Positions 8,663-17,304 of a DNA stretch of 64,000 nt are shown here, piece by piece; the stretch's first letter is position 1, and each line of letters begins with the position of its first letter. The stretch comes from Collinsella sp. An268 (GTDB lineage Bacteria; Actinomycetota; Coriobacteriia; Coriobacteriales; Coriobacteriaceae), in the NCBI RefSeq assembly GCF_002159765.1, contig NZ_NFJH01000002.1, forward strand, positions 186,001 to 250,000, given 5' to 3'. Under the pieces are notes generated by a model. That model had not been told where the DNA came from, did not search any database, and worked only from the letters and a program-made list of their open reading frames with translations. A program made the translations under genes and the position numbers.

Positions 8663-9997
8663 ATGATTCAGCAGAACCTTACCCGCCGCTCGTTTCTGAC
8701 CCTCGCCGGCCTCGGCATTGCCGGCACCGCCCTTGCCGGTTGCTCCGGTGGCGGTGGCGCCGCCGCCGAGACCACCGAGGACGGCAAGACCGTAATCCTC
8801 TTCTGGAACTCCATGGACGGTAGCCGCGGCGACGCCCTTCAGAAGGTCGTCGACGGCTTCAACGCGCAGTCTGACGAGTTCGAGGTGCGCTCCGAGTACC
8901 AGGGCAGCTACGACGAGTCCACCGGTAGCTTCTTCAACATGGCAAACGGCGCGGGCGCACCGGCGATTGTGCAGATCGGCGAGCAGAATCTCCAGGCCAT
9001 GATCGACTCCGGGCTCGTTGCCAATGTCTCCGAGCTCATTTCCGCCCAGAGCTTTGACGATTCCGACCTCCTCGAGCAGGCCGTGAACTTCTACACCTAC
9101 GACGGTGCGATGTACGCCATGCCGTTCAACTGCTCCTGCCCGGTCGTCTACTACAACCAGGACGTTCTCGACGCTGCCGGCGTGACCGAGCTGCCGACCA
9201 CGTTCGAGGGTCTCACCGCTGCGGCCGAGGCCATTGCCGCATCGAGTGACGTCACGCCCGTCGGCCTCTACGCGTACGGCTATGCCCTCGACCAGATGGT
9301 CACCAACATGGGCGGCTACGTGGTCAACAACGAGAACGGTCGCAAGGAGCGCTGCACCGAGGTCGCCTACCGCGATCAGATGGCGGTGATCTTCAACTGG
9401 GTCAAGTCCCTGAACGACGCCGGGCAGTTCAGCCCGTTTAGCTCGGGCGACGACGCCATCAGCGGCTTCTCGCAGCAGCAGTGCGCCATCTACATCGACA
9501 CCTCTGCCTCCGCGCGCCAGATCATCGACGCTTGCTCGTTCAACGTGAGCATCGGCTTTCTGCCGGTCGAGGAGGGGGCTGAGGCCATGGGCATCTACGC
9601 GGGTGGCGGCGCCCTCTGCATCGCCGACGGCCTTTCCGAGGACGTTGCACGCGGCGTGATGGAGTTCTGCGCCTACGCGACCTCACCGGACGTCCAGGCA
9701 ACCTGGGCGGGCGACACCGGCTACTTCCCGATTTCCAACGGTGCCTACGAGACCGAGACCCTCTCGGCGGTGTATGGCGAGTACCCGCAGCTTCAGGTTT
9801 CCGCCGAGCAGCTGCGTAGCTCTAAGGTGAACAACATCACCGCGGGTCCGCTTTGCTCGCAGCTTCCGCAGCTGCGTACCGACCTTCAGACGGCGCTGCA
9901 GTCCGTCTTCAACGGCGGCGATGTGGACGAGGCGCTCGATACCGCGGTGCAGTCCACCAACACCGCCATCGAGAGCGCCAACCAGGGCGTGGCGTAA
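8663..9997 (+). CDS. ABC importer solute-binding lipoprotein
   Basis: 444-aa extracytoplasmic binding protein of the family 1 (UgpB/MalE-like) type. The N-terminus has a twin-arginine motif TRRSFL (7-12) and a lipobox LAGC with Cys27 as the lipid-modified residue, so it is probably exported by Tat and anchored in the outer leaflet of the membrane. A GGGG linker follows the Cys. Start ATG 8663 has GAAAGGAAA upstream. Last gene of the importer cluster; a perfect terminator hairpin follows at 10127. The ligand is unknown; linkage to a phosphatase-superfamily gene hints at a phosphorylated solute such as a glycerophosphodiester. Confidence 0.9.
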   Translation: MIQQNLTRRSFLTLAGLGIAGTALAGCSGGGGAAAETTEDGKTVILFWNSMDGSRGDALQKVVDGFNAQSDEFEVRSEYQGSYDESTGSFFNMANGAGAPAIVQIGEQNLQAMIDSGLVANVSELISAQSFDDSDLLEQAVNFYTYDGAMYAMPFNCSCPVVYYNQDVLDAAGVTELPTTFEGLTAAAEAIAASSDVTPVGLYAYGYALDQMVTNMGGYVVNNENGRKERCTEVAYRDQMAVIFNWVKSLNDAGQFSPFSSGDDAISGFSQQQCAIYIDTSASARQIIDACSFNVSIGFLPVEEGAEAMGIYAGGGALCIADGLSEDVARGVMEFCAYATSPDVQATWAGDTGYFPISNGAYETETLSAVYGEYPQLQVSAEQLRSSKVNNITAGPLCSQLPQLRTDLQTALQSVFNGGDVDEALDTAVQSTNTAIESANQGVA

Positions 9998-10126
9998 GCT
10001 CGGTGGCGCCTGTGCGCAGGTTAGCTTACCGCGCAGCATGGCTTGTGGGCGCATGGCACGCGTGATCTTCTAGCTCGCATACGGGTGTGAGCCTAGTGGC
10101 GTTCGGGTGCTCGAATACCTTTTGCG

Positions 10127-10154
10127 GGGCCGGTCCTAGGACCGGCCCTATTTT
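10127..10154 (+). terminator. rho-independent terminator of the ABC importer operon
   Basis: GGGCCGGTCCT (10127-10137) is followed immediately by AGGACCGGCCC (10138-10148), a 22-base perfect palindrome, then TATTTT (10149-10154). It sits about 130 bp after the binding-protein stop. Confidence 0.88.
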
Positions 10155-10233
10155 GCTTGAGACGCCAAGCGAAGCGTTGCGCTCGCCTGCGTTCGAACGC
10201 GCCACGCGCTTTGTGACGCCGGCGCCGCGCGTC

Positions 10234-10514
10234 TTGCAAGAATTGAGGTAGTGAACCCTTGCCGCGGTTTTTGCAAGAATTGAGGTAGTGAACCCGGGTG
10301 GTGAACCCGAGAAAAAGCCGGGTAAGGAACCGCTGGTAGAGGTCCTGCAGAAATCGAGGTAGTGAACCCGGTGCTGGGAAGGGCACCGAATCGCGTCTTT
10401 TCGGGTTCACTACCTCAATTCTTGCAGGAAACAACGGCGGGGATGCGGTCGGGTTCATTACCGCACGTTTTGCATGAAACCCAGGGGCGGGTTCACTACC
10501 GCGTTTTTTGCCTG
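10234..10514. repeat. cluster of six ~25-bp repeats, three direct then three inverted
   Basis: The unit ends in GGTAGTGAACCC preceded by a TGCA core and an A/T-rich centre. Plus-strand copies: 10234-10258, 10271-10295, 10344-10369. Reverse-complement copies (GGGTTCAC/TTACC...): 10403-10428, 10451-10476, 10489-10514. A partial copy (GGTGGTGAACCC) lies at 10296-10307. The most conserved part is TAGTGAACCC; the centre varies (AATTGAG, AATCGAG, ACGTGCG, AACGCG). Spacing is irregular (about 12-50 bp), unlike a CRISPR. No gene is seen in this ~470-bp interval. Each inverted pair could fold. Function unknown. Confidence 0.85.
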
Positions 10515-10524
10515 GGATACAACA

Positions 10525-10555
10525 AGTGGGCCCGAGATCGCATCTCGGGCCCACT
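10525..10555. terminator. perfect 14-bp hairpin between convergent genes
   Basis: AGTGGGCCCGAGAT (10525-10538), loop CGC, ATCTCGGGCCCACT (10542-10555). There is no clear T-run on either side. Its place between the importer operon (plus) and the DUF1015 gene (minus) suggests a bidirectional terminator or 3'-end stabiliser. Confidence 0.6.
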
Positions 10556-10627
10556 GCTTCGCCTCTAGCTTGATGTGGTTTGTCGTGCAACCGCGCAGCT
10601 CAGCGCGCAATCGTACAGCCTGGTGGC

Positions 10628-11884
10628 TCAGCGCGCGATGCGGTGGATGAAGAGGCCGCTACGTAGCTTAGGCTCAAACCAGGTCGATTTGGGCGGCATC
10701 AAAAGGTCGGCGTCCGCTACGGCGAGGAGCTGGTCGATCGTCGTGGCACACAGGGAGAACGCGACGCCGTCTGCGCCTGCGCGGCGCTCAAGCTCGGCGG
10801 TGCCGCGGATGCCGCCGACAAAGGAGATGCGGGCGTCCTCGCGCGGGTCGCCGATGCCGAGGATGGGGCCGAGCACGCGGTCCTGCAGAACCGACACGTC
10901 CAGAGACTCGACCGGTCCCGCCTGCGCAACGGCAGAGGCGAGTTCGGGCGTGAACGAGAGACGGTACCAAGATCCTGCCGTGAAGAGGCCCATCACGCCA
11001 ACCTCGGTGGATTCGACCGGCTCGGACGATGGCTCAACGGTAAAACCAGCCTCGTGGATGCGGGCGATGAGCTCGTCTACGCTCAGGCCGGCGCGGTCGG
11101 ACACAACACGGTTGTAGGGGAGGATCGTGAGCTCGCTTGCCGGGAAGAGGACGGACAGGAAGTAGTTGAAGGGCTCCTTGCCGGTGTAGGTGTCCGCCTC
11201 CTGCGCAGCGGCGCGCATCTCGTGCGCCACGCGCATGGCGGAGGCGGTGCGGTGGTGCCCGTCGGCGATATACGCGCAGGGTACGCGGGCGAACATCTCG
11301 CGTATGGCCTCAACGCTCTCGGGGCGGCGCACCTCCCAGACGCGTTGGCGCACGCCCTCCTCATCGGTGAAGTCGTACAGTGCTTGACCGGTCTTCACCT
11401 GCGCGAGGATAAACGAGAGCACCGGTTCGTCGCGGTAGGTGAGAAAAATGGGGCCGGTCTGGCAACCAAGCGCGCGGATATGCTCGATACGGTCGCGCTC
11501 CTTCTCGGCGCGCGTGTTCTCGTGCTTCTTGATGATGCCCCGGTCGTATTCGTCGACCGAGCAGATGGCGACGACGCCCGTCTGTGTGCGGCCGTTTTGC
11601 GTGAGCTCGTAGAGGTAGTAGCTCATCGACGGGTCCGCCTGGTAGATGCCCTCATCGATGCGCTCGTGCAAAAGCTCGGCGCCGCGGGCGTAGACCTCGG
11701 GTGCGTACATATCCGCGTCGGGGGCGAACTGTGTCTCGGGACGGTCGATGGCAAGAAACGACAACGGGTGGTCCGCCACGTAGGCGGCAGCCTCGGCGCG
11801 GTCGAAGACGTCGTAGGGGAGCGCGGCCACCTCGGCTGCCCGCTCGGGTACCGGGCGGATGCAGGGGAACGGCAAAACCTTCAT
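10628..11884 (-). CDS. DUF1015 family protein
   Basis: 418-aa soluble protein of the DUF1015 family, whose activity is not established. Family marks: the N-terminal PYDVF segment (about residues 24-28), YIADGHHR in the middle (the DGHHR block is the most conserved in the family), and the C-terminal LMPPKSTWFEPK motif. Start ATG 11884 has AAAGGATC upstream; a longer in-frame opening to 12016 lacks support. It is third in line after serC and serA on the same strand, a neighbourhood often seen for this family and suggestive of a link to serine or phosphoserine metabolism. Confidence 0.88.
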   Translation of the reverse strand: MKVLPFPCIRPVPERAAEVAALPYDVFDRAEAAAYVADHPLSFLAIDRPETQFAPDADMYAPEVYARGAELLHERIDEGIYQADPSMSYYLYELTQNGRTQTGVVAICSVDEYDRGIIKKHENTRAEKERDRIEHIRALGCQTGPIFLTYRDEPVLSFILAQVKTGQALYDFTDEEGVRQRVWEVRRPESVEAIREMFARVPCAYIADGHHRTASAMRVAHEMRAAAQEADTYTGKEPFNYFLSVLFPASELTILPYNRVVSDRAGLSVDELIARIHEAGFTVEPSSEPVESTEVGVMGLFTAGSWYRLSFTPELASAVAQAGPVESLDVSVLQDRVLGPILGIGDPREDARISFVGGIRGTAELERRAGADGVAFSLCATTIDQLLAVADADLLMPPKSTWFEPKLRSGLFIHRIAR

Positions 11885-12073
11885 GGTGATCCTTTCAGCA
11901 TTGTGGAGCCGGTGCAGGGTGCACCCGGACCATGTATGCCCTATTGTACCGTCCGCACAGGTGGTGCCGGCGGTCTTGTGTCCCTTGCCGCAATCCCTTA
12001 CGCGGCGATGACCCACCCCTGCCCGTCGCTTTGCGCGCGGAGCAGCTACTTGCGCGGCGCCTTACGCGTTGCC

Positions 12074-13237
12074 TTACTTGATTACGCGCACGCGGTAGAT
12101 GGCAGGAATCTGTTTCAGGGCCTCGATGGTGGAGGAATCGAGGTGCTCGTCGGTATCGAACATGGTGTAGGCGTTCTCGCCGGCGCTCTCGTTCACCATA
12201 CGCTGCACGTTGGCGTTGTCCTTCGCGAGGATGGCCGTGATCTGGCCGATCATGTTGGGGACGTTGGCGTGCAGGCACGCGATGCGGCTCGCGGCGCGCG
12301 CCTTGCCCATGGAGCAGGCGGGGTAGTTGACCGAGTGGGCGATGTTGCCGTTCTCGAGGTAGTCCTTGAGCTCCGAGATCGCCATGTCGGCGCAGAGCGC
12401 CTCGGCCTCGCCCGTGCCGGCGCCCGAGTGCGTGGTGATGAACGTGTTGGGCATGAGCACGGTCTTGGGAGTGGCGAAGTCGGTGGCGAACCAGGAGAGC
12501 GTGCCCTCGTGGAGGGCGGTGTCGACGGCGTCCTCGTCTACGATGGTCTCGCGCGCGAAGTTGATGAGGATGGCGCCGGGGGCGAGGAGCGCGAGCTGCT
12601 CGGGCCCGATCATCCCTATGGTGTCGGCCTTGCTCGGCACGTGGAGGGTGAGGTAGTCGCACCCGCGGCACAGATCCTCGAGCGTGCCGACGCGCTGCAC
12701 GTCGCGCGAGAGCTCCCAAGCGTGCTCGACGGAGATGAAGGGGTCGTAGCCGTACACCTCCATGCCGAGCGTGACGCAGGCGTTGGCCACCTTGGAGCCC
12801 ACGTTACCGAGGCCGATGACGCCCACGCGCTTGCCGGCGAGCTCGCGGCCGACGAACGCCTTCTTGGCGCGCTCGGCCTCGACCATGATGTCGGGGTCGG
12901 CCTCGTGCGTGCGCACCCACTGCATGGACTGCACGATGCCGCGGCTCGAGAGGATCATCATGCAGATGACCATCTCCTTGACGGCGTTGGCGTTGGCGCC
13001 CGGCGAGTTGAACACCACGACGCCCTGGCGCGCGTATTCCTCCACGGGGATGTTGTTGACGCCCGCGCCGCAGCGCGCGATGGCGCGGATGCCCGCGGGG
13101 AGGGTGACGCCGTGCAGGTCGGTCGAGCGCATGAGGATGGCGTCGGCCTCGTCGATGTCGTCGACGAAGTCATAGCCGTCGCCAAAGGTGACGTCCCCGT
13201 CCTTGGTGATGTCGTCGATGGTCTTGATATGGCGCAT
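12074..13237 (-). CDS. serA: D-3-phosphoglycerate dehydrogenase
   Basis: 387-aa NAD-dependent dehydrogenase making 3-phosphohydroxypyruvate, the first step of serine synthesis. An N-terminal substrate-binding part (RCGAGVNNIP), the Rossmann motif GVIGLGNVGSKVA, the FARETIVDE segment with the catalytic Arg, a catalytic His region (THSGAGTGEAE), and a C-terminal ACT domain (VPNMIGQITAILAKDNANV) that in related enzymes senses serine. Start ATG 13237 has TTAGGAGC upstream. Nine bp after serC, so co-transcribed. Confidence 0.94.
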   Translation of the reverse strand: MRHIKTIDDITKDGDVTFGDGYDFVDDIDEADAILMRSTDLHGVTLPAGIRAIARCGAGVNNIPVEEYARQGVVVFNSPGANANAVKEMVICMMILSSRGIVQSMQWVRTHEADPDIMVEAERAKKAFVGRELAGKRVGVIGLGNVGSKVANACVTLGMEVYGYDPFISVEHAWELSRDVQRVGTLEDLCRGCDYLTLHVPSKADTIGMIGPEQLALLAPGAILINFARETIVDEDAVDTALHEGTLSWFATDFATPKTVLMPNTFITTHSGAGTGEAEALCADMAISELKDYLENGNIAHSVNYPACSMGKARAASRIACLHANVPNMIGQITAILAKDNANVQRMVNESAGENAYTMFDTDEHLDSSTIEALKQIPAIYRVRVIK

Positions 13238-13246
13238 GGGTTGCTC

Positions 13247-14341
13247 CTAACGGTGGGCGTCTTCGAATTCGCGCATGTAGGCGGCGAGGGCCTGGACGGC
13301 CTCGAGCGTGACGGCGTTGTAGATGCTCGCCCGCATGCCGCCCGTCGAGCGATGGGCGCGCACGCCCTCGATGCCGCGCGCGCGGGCGCCGGCGATGAAC
13401 TCCTCGTCGAGCTCCTTTGTCGCGCAGCGGAACGTGACGTTGGCGATCGAGCGCGAGGCGGGCTCGGCATGGGGGATGAAGACGCGGCTGCTGTCGAGGA
13501 GGCCGTAGAGGACGGCCGCCTTCTTGCGGTTTTGCGCCGCGAGCGCCGCGAGACCGCCCTCGTCCTCGGCCCAGCGCAAGATCTTGCCGGTGAGGTAGAT
13601 GCCGAAGGTGTTGGGCGTGTTCATCATCGAGCGCGCGTCCGCCTGGCGCCGGTAGCTCATATATGAGGGGCAGGCGGCGAGGGCGGGGCCGTCGCCGATG
13701 AGGTCCTCGCGCACGATGACGACGGTGGTGCCGGCCGCGCCGGCGTTCTTCTGCGCGCCCGCGTAGATGAGCCCGTAGCGCGCGACGTCGATCGGCTCCA
13801 TGAGAAAGCAGCTCGACACGTCGGCCACGAGCGGCACGTCGCCCACCTCGGGCAGCTCGTGGAACTGCGTGCCGTAGATGGTGTTGTTCTGGCAGAGGTA
13901 GACGTAGTCGAGGTCGCCCTCGGCGGCGCGCGCGGCGACAGGCGCGAGGTCGGGGATGCGGTCGTGGCCGGTCTTCTCGCTCGAGGCGAGGACCTCGACC
14001 TCGCCGTACTTCGCGGCCTCCTCGGCGGCGAGGCACGAGAACAGGCCCGTCACGAGGTAGCCGGCGCGGCCCCGGCGCATGAGGTTCAGGGGGATGCCGG
14101 CGAACTGGAGCGTCGCGCCGCCCTGCAAGAAGAGCACGCGGTAGGTGTCGGGGATGGCCATGATGCGCCGGAGCGTCGCCTCGGCGTCCTCGATGACCTG
14201 CGAGAACGCGGGCGTGCGATGGCTCATCTCCAAGATGGACATACCGGTGCCGCCATATTCCAGAAGCTCGCTCTGGACCTCGGACAAGACGCGCTCGGGC
14301 AGGGCCGAGGGACCGGCGGAGAAGTTGTAGACGCGGGACAT
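13247..14341 (-). CDS. serC: phosphoserine aminotransferase
   Basis: 364-aa PLP enzyme converting 3-phosphohydroxypyruvate and glutamate to phosphoserine. N-terminal NFSAGPSALPE is the family signature; the PLP lysine is in YAGAQKNAGAAG; RSTGGMRASIYNA is the conserved C-terminal substrate-binding segment. ATG 14341 is preceded by AAAGGAG. First gene of the serC-serA-DUF1015 operon; a dedicated phosphoserine phosphatase is not adjacent. Confidence 0.94.
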   Translation of the reverse strand: MSRVYNFSAGPSALPERVLSEVQSELLEYGGTGMSILEMSHRTPAFSQVIEDAEATLRRIMAIPDTYRVLFLQGGATLQFAGIPLNLMRRGRAGYLVTGLFSCLAAEEAAKYGEVEVLASSEKTGHDRIPDLAPVAARAAEGDLDYVYLCQNNTIYGTQFHELPEVGDVPLVADVSSCFLMEPIDVARYGLIYAGAQKNAGAAGTTVVIVREDLIGDGPALAACPSYMSYRRQADARSMMNTPNTFGIYLTGKILRWAEDEGGLAALAAQNRKKAAVLYGLLDSSRVFIPHAEPASRSIANVTFRCATKELDEEFIAGARARGIEGVRAHRSTGGMRASIYNAVTLEAVQALAAYMREFEDAHR

Positions 14342-14543
14342 GTATCGTGCTCCTTTGCGGTTGAGCGCTGCTGCGGGCAGCCGTGCGCGGCGTGGCGACG
14401 GGCCCGTGCGGACAGATGACCGTAGCCTAGCATAGTACGGCAGGCGGCCGCGCGCGGGCGCGAGGCGGCCTTCGGCGGCGGGCGGGTTAACGTGCAGGAA
14501 ACGTTTTGCCCACCGGACGCGCCCGGGCGCCCGGCGCCCCGCC

Positions 14544-14549
14544 TATAAT
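14544..14549 (+). promoter_or_regulatory. -10 element upstream of the PPP phosphatase gene
   Basis: TATAAT at 14544-14549 lies 22 bp before the ATG at 14572, with GAGGAGG between. No good -35 hexamer is visible in the GC-rich upstream sequence. The resulting leader would be very short. Confidence 0.5.
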
Positions 14550-14571
14550 GGGGGAGACGTGAGGAGGACCT

Positions 14572-15411
14572 ATGGCGACCTACGTTACCTCAGATGCGCA
14601 CGGCCACGTGCGCGCCCTCGACCGCGCCCTCGAGCTCGCCGCGCCCGGGTCGGAGGACACCGTCTTCGTGCTGGGCGACATGGTGGACCGCGGACCTGAC
14701 CCGGTGGGGGTCATCCGCCTGGTGCGGAGCCTGCCGGGCGCACAGGTCCTGATGGGCAACCACGAGCGCATGATGCTCGACGTGCTGGCCGAGACGGGTG
14801 GGTTCGACGACTTCATCTGGGGGCTCAACGGCGGCGCCACCACGGCGCGGGGGTTCGACCGCCTGCCGCCGGAGGAGCTCGGCGAGCTGATCGACTGGAT
14901 CGCCCATCTGCCGCTCTTTGCCGTCGTCGAGACCGACGAGCGGCCCTGGATCCTCGTGCACGCCGGCATCGACGCGCTCGAGGCCCGCGGGTACCTCGCC
15001 ACGGCGGGCGTCGCCGTGAGCGATGAGGAGGGCGCCGCCGCGGCGACGGCCGACGACCTGCGCGCCATGATGGCGAGCCAGGACCCGGAGACGCTCCTGT
15101 GGACGCGCGCGGAGTTCTGGAGCGTTCCGACGGGTCTTGTGGGGGCGGACGGCCGGGGCCCTGTGGTGGTTGCCGGGCACACGCCCTCGATCTACCTCGA
15201 GCACTTCGCCGATGCGCCGGCATGCCCGGGTGTCAACGAGGACGGTCTGGGCCAGATGGTGCCCGTGGGCGCGTGCACGGCGACGGGCGGCGTGGCAGAC
15301 CGCATCGACATCGACTGCTCGGCTGCGGCGGGTGCGGGCCAGGGGCGCGTGGGCGTGCGCCGGCTCGAGGACGGGGCCGTGTTCTACGCGGCGATCGAGC
15401 CGGGCGAGTAG
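14572..15411 (+). CDS. PPP-family metallophosphatase
   Basis: 279-aa calcineurin-like phosphoesterase of the PPP (serine/threonine phosphatase or ApaH-like) group. Metal-site motifs: SDAHGH near the N-terminus (D-x-H), GDMVDRGPDP (GDxVDRG), GNHERM (GNHE), then LVHAG and VVAGHTPS with the later His ligands. A GAGGAGG site precedes the ATG. Monocistronic between the divergent serC operon and a convergent membrane-protein gene. The natural substrate (phosphoprotein or dinucleoside polyphosphate) cannot be decided. Confidence 0.88.
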   Translation: MATYVTSDAHGHVRALDRALELAAPGSEDTVFVLGDMVDRGPDPVGVIRLVRSLPGAQVLMGNHERMMLDVLAETGGFDDFIWGLNGGATTARGFDRLPPEELGELIDWIAHLPLFAVVETDERPWILVHAGIDALEARGYLATAGVAVSDEEGAAAATADDLRAMMASQDPETLLWTRAEFWSVPTGLVGADGRGPVVVAGHTPSIYLEHFADAPACPGVNEDGLGQMVPVGACTATGGVADRIDIDCSAAAGAGQGRVGVRRLEDGAVFYAAIEPGE

Positions 15412-15455
15412 CCAGGACCTGCTGCGCGCCCCGCGGCGGCACCGCCCGCCCGACC

Positions 15456-15483
15456 GGCGCCCGACCCTCTCCGGCCGGGCGCC
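15456..15483. terminator. candidate bidirectional hairpin between convergent genes
   Basis: GGCGCCCG (15456-15463) pairs with CGGGCGCC (15476-15483), separating the phosphatase gene and the convergent flippase-like gene. No U-tract; the right arm touches the flippase stop codon. Confidence 0.4.
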
Positions 15484-16955
15484 TACCGGTCCCTAAACGG
15501 GTTGCGCTCTCGGGCGATCGTCCGCTGGATGCGCCCGTACTCGAGGGCGATGAGGACAAAGAGCACCGCCATGGTCGCGAGATAGCTCCAGACCGCCCCG
15601 GCGAGTCCTAGGAGGTTCACGAGGACGAGCGAGAGGACGAGCGCCGCGGCGGTCGCGATCAGGTAGAGGCGGATGACGCCGTCCTGCCGGCGCAGGATCG
15701 CGATGACGGCGTAGAGGAAGTCGATGCCCGCCGTGATGCCCCCGGCGACGATCATGAGGAACGAGAGCAGGGCGAAGCGGCCGAAGTCGACGCCGTAGAG
15801 GATGCTCATGAGGGGCAGGCCGACGGCGTGCATGACGAGCGCCATGACGGCCGTGATCGCGGCGATGACCGCCATGACGGCGACAATGATGAGGTTGAAG
15901 CGGCGCCGCTTGCGCGGATTCGCCCAGATGCTCGCGAGCCGGAGCAGCTGCGGCTTGTAGAGCGCGCCCACGGTGAGCAGGATGCCCTGCGCCGGGAAGT
16001 AGAGCGCGTTGAAGTAGAGCTGGTTCTCGTAGGCGAGGGCGCCCTCCATCACGAACTTTGGGACGCTCTCGATGAGGTTGAAGAGGAAGAGCGCGCAGAA
16101 CAGCGGGAAGCACTGGCGGAAGATGAGGCCGACCTCCGAAGCCGCGACCGGGCGCGACTTATCGGTCTCGAGCAGGGCGAGCGGCGCGGTGAGCAGCCCC
16201 AGGCTCGCGACGGCGGCGACGGCCATCACGACCGAGGCGACCGCGAGGCTGCGCGTGACGAGAAGCGCGAGGGCGAAGGCGGCGACGGCGCCCACCGAGC
16301 GGACCGTCTGCGAGATGCCGGCGAGGTAGAGCTTGTCGGCCTGCTGGAGGCGGCCCTCGTAGACGTCGGCGATGCCGTCGACGATCTTGTAGATGAAGAC
16401 GCCCGCGCAGATGATCGCCATCTGGGCGTCGTAGCCGCGCACGGCGACGTAGAGCACGCCCGCGACGGCGGCGATGAGCGCGATGGCGGCGCGGTGCGCC
16501 TGGTAGGAGGCGAACGAGCAGGCCTCGTCGAGGTCGGAGACCTGGAAGGTGCGGACGCCGTAGTACACGGCGATCATGAGGAGCGTGCCCACGATGAACG
16601 CCATGGAGAACATGCCCGCCTCCTCGACGCCGGCGAGCTGCGTGGCGACGACGGTGAGGGCGGGAAACGTGAGGCCCCAGCTGGAGGTGCCGAGCGTGTT
16701 CCACATGTAGTCGCGGCGCCCGAGGTGCGAGGCGTAGCGCTCCTCCTGCTCGCTGAGTGACCCTTCGAAGACGGCCTCGAGAAGGCGCGTCCACCAATCG
16801 TTGACGACGCGGGCGATAAACGGCTCGTCGCCGGTGCGGCTGCGCCGCCGGCGCGTGCGCGCGGGTTCATCGGTTGGGTGCGCGTCGGCCTGCACCCGCG
16901 GTGCAGGTCTCGGCGTGGGCTTGCGGTTCTCGCCTAGTCGGGGCAGGATGGGCAC
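15483..16955 (-). CDS. polysaccharide flippase-like (MOP superfamily) membrane protein
   Basis: About 490 aa with 12 or more membrane helices, resembling Wzx/RfbX-type flippases that move lipid-linked sugars across the membrane. A basic, Pro/Arg-rich N-terminal tail and a short amphipathic stretch precede the first helix. No sugar-transferase genes lie beside it. I chose the GTG at 16955 because AGAGGGAG sits five bases upstream; the ATG at 16970 is in frame but has no ribosome site. Substrate unknown; membership is judged from topology and from resemblance to annotated lipopolysaccharide-biosynthesis membrane proteins. Confidence 0.75.
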   Translation of the reverse strand: MPILPRLGENRKPTPRPAPRVQADAHPTDEPARTRRRRSRTGDEPFIARVVNDWWTRLLEAVFEGSLSEQEERYASHLGRRDYMWNTLGTSSWGLTFPALTVVATQLAGVEEAGMFSMAFIVGTLLMIAVYYGVRTFQVSDLDEACSFASYQAHRAAIALIAAVAGVLYVAVRGYDAQMAIICAGVFIYKIVDGIADVYEGRLQQADKLYLAGISQTVRSVGAVAAFALALLVTRSLAVASVVMAVAAVASLGLLTAPLALLETDKSRPVAASEVGLIFRQCFPLFCALFLFNLIESVPKFVMEGALAYENQLYFNALYFPAQGILLTVGALYKPQLLRLASIWANPRKRRRFNLIIVAVMAVIAAITAVMALVMHAVGLPLMSILYGVDFGRFALLSFLMIVAGGITAGIDFLYAVIAILRRQDGVIRLYLIATAAALVLSLVLVNLLGLAGAVWSYLATMAVLFVLIALEYGRIQRTIARERNPFRDR

Positions 16956-17304
16956 GGCGCTCCCTCTCATCGTCAGCGGTCAATCGTCGAATTATACCGT
17001 GCGCGCCCCGCAGGAGGGCTGAAGCGCGGGGCCGCGCCCCGCATCTCGACGGGTCCCGTGCCCGGGCCCGGCGCGCTCGCTGCAGACTGAAATCTTTTGA
17101 ACCTGTTTGTCACAATCGGGCGCGGCCAAGCGTCTTCATGATGAGGGCCCAAAGAGAAAGCCGACAGGTCGGATGGGAGTGGGAGAGAGCCAAGCGTACG
17201 TCCTCACGGTACAGCCCTAAGCGGATTCGGACGTAGCCGCGCTGGCGGCGCGGAAGATTCAGGCGAGCGTTCCTGTCGGTGGGCACCGCGGGGGCGCAAC
17301 TCGC
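16956..17304. other. intergenic region, no gene recognised
   Basis: About 350 bp between the divergent end of the flippase gene and the MGMT stop. It contains an A/T-richer patch (near 17085-17120) that could hold a promoter and a G/A-rich stretch (17150-17200), but I recognise no known RNA, riboswitch or coding sequence. Confidence 0.5.

Noticed and set aside
10234-10514. CRISPR array
   Set aside because: Repeats occur in both orientations with irregular 12-50-bp gaps and no Cas genes nearby.
11054-13666. 870-codon open frame on the plus strand
   Set aside because: Antisense to DUF1015, serA and serC; no domain, no ribosome site.
17040-17300. possible structured RNA or riboswitch
   Set aside because: I compared it by memory with RNase P, SRP, tmRNA, cobalamin, TPP, FMN, SAM and c-di-GMP elements and found no consensus.
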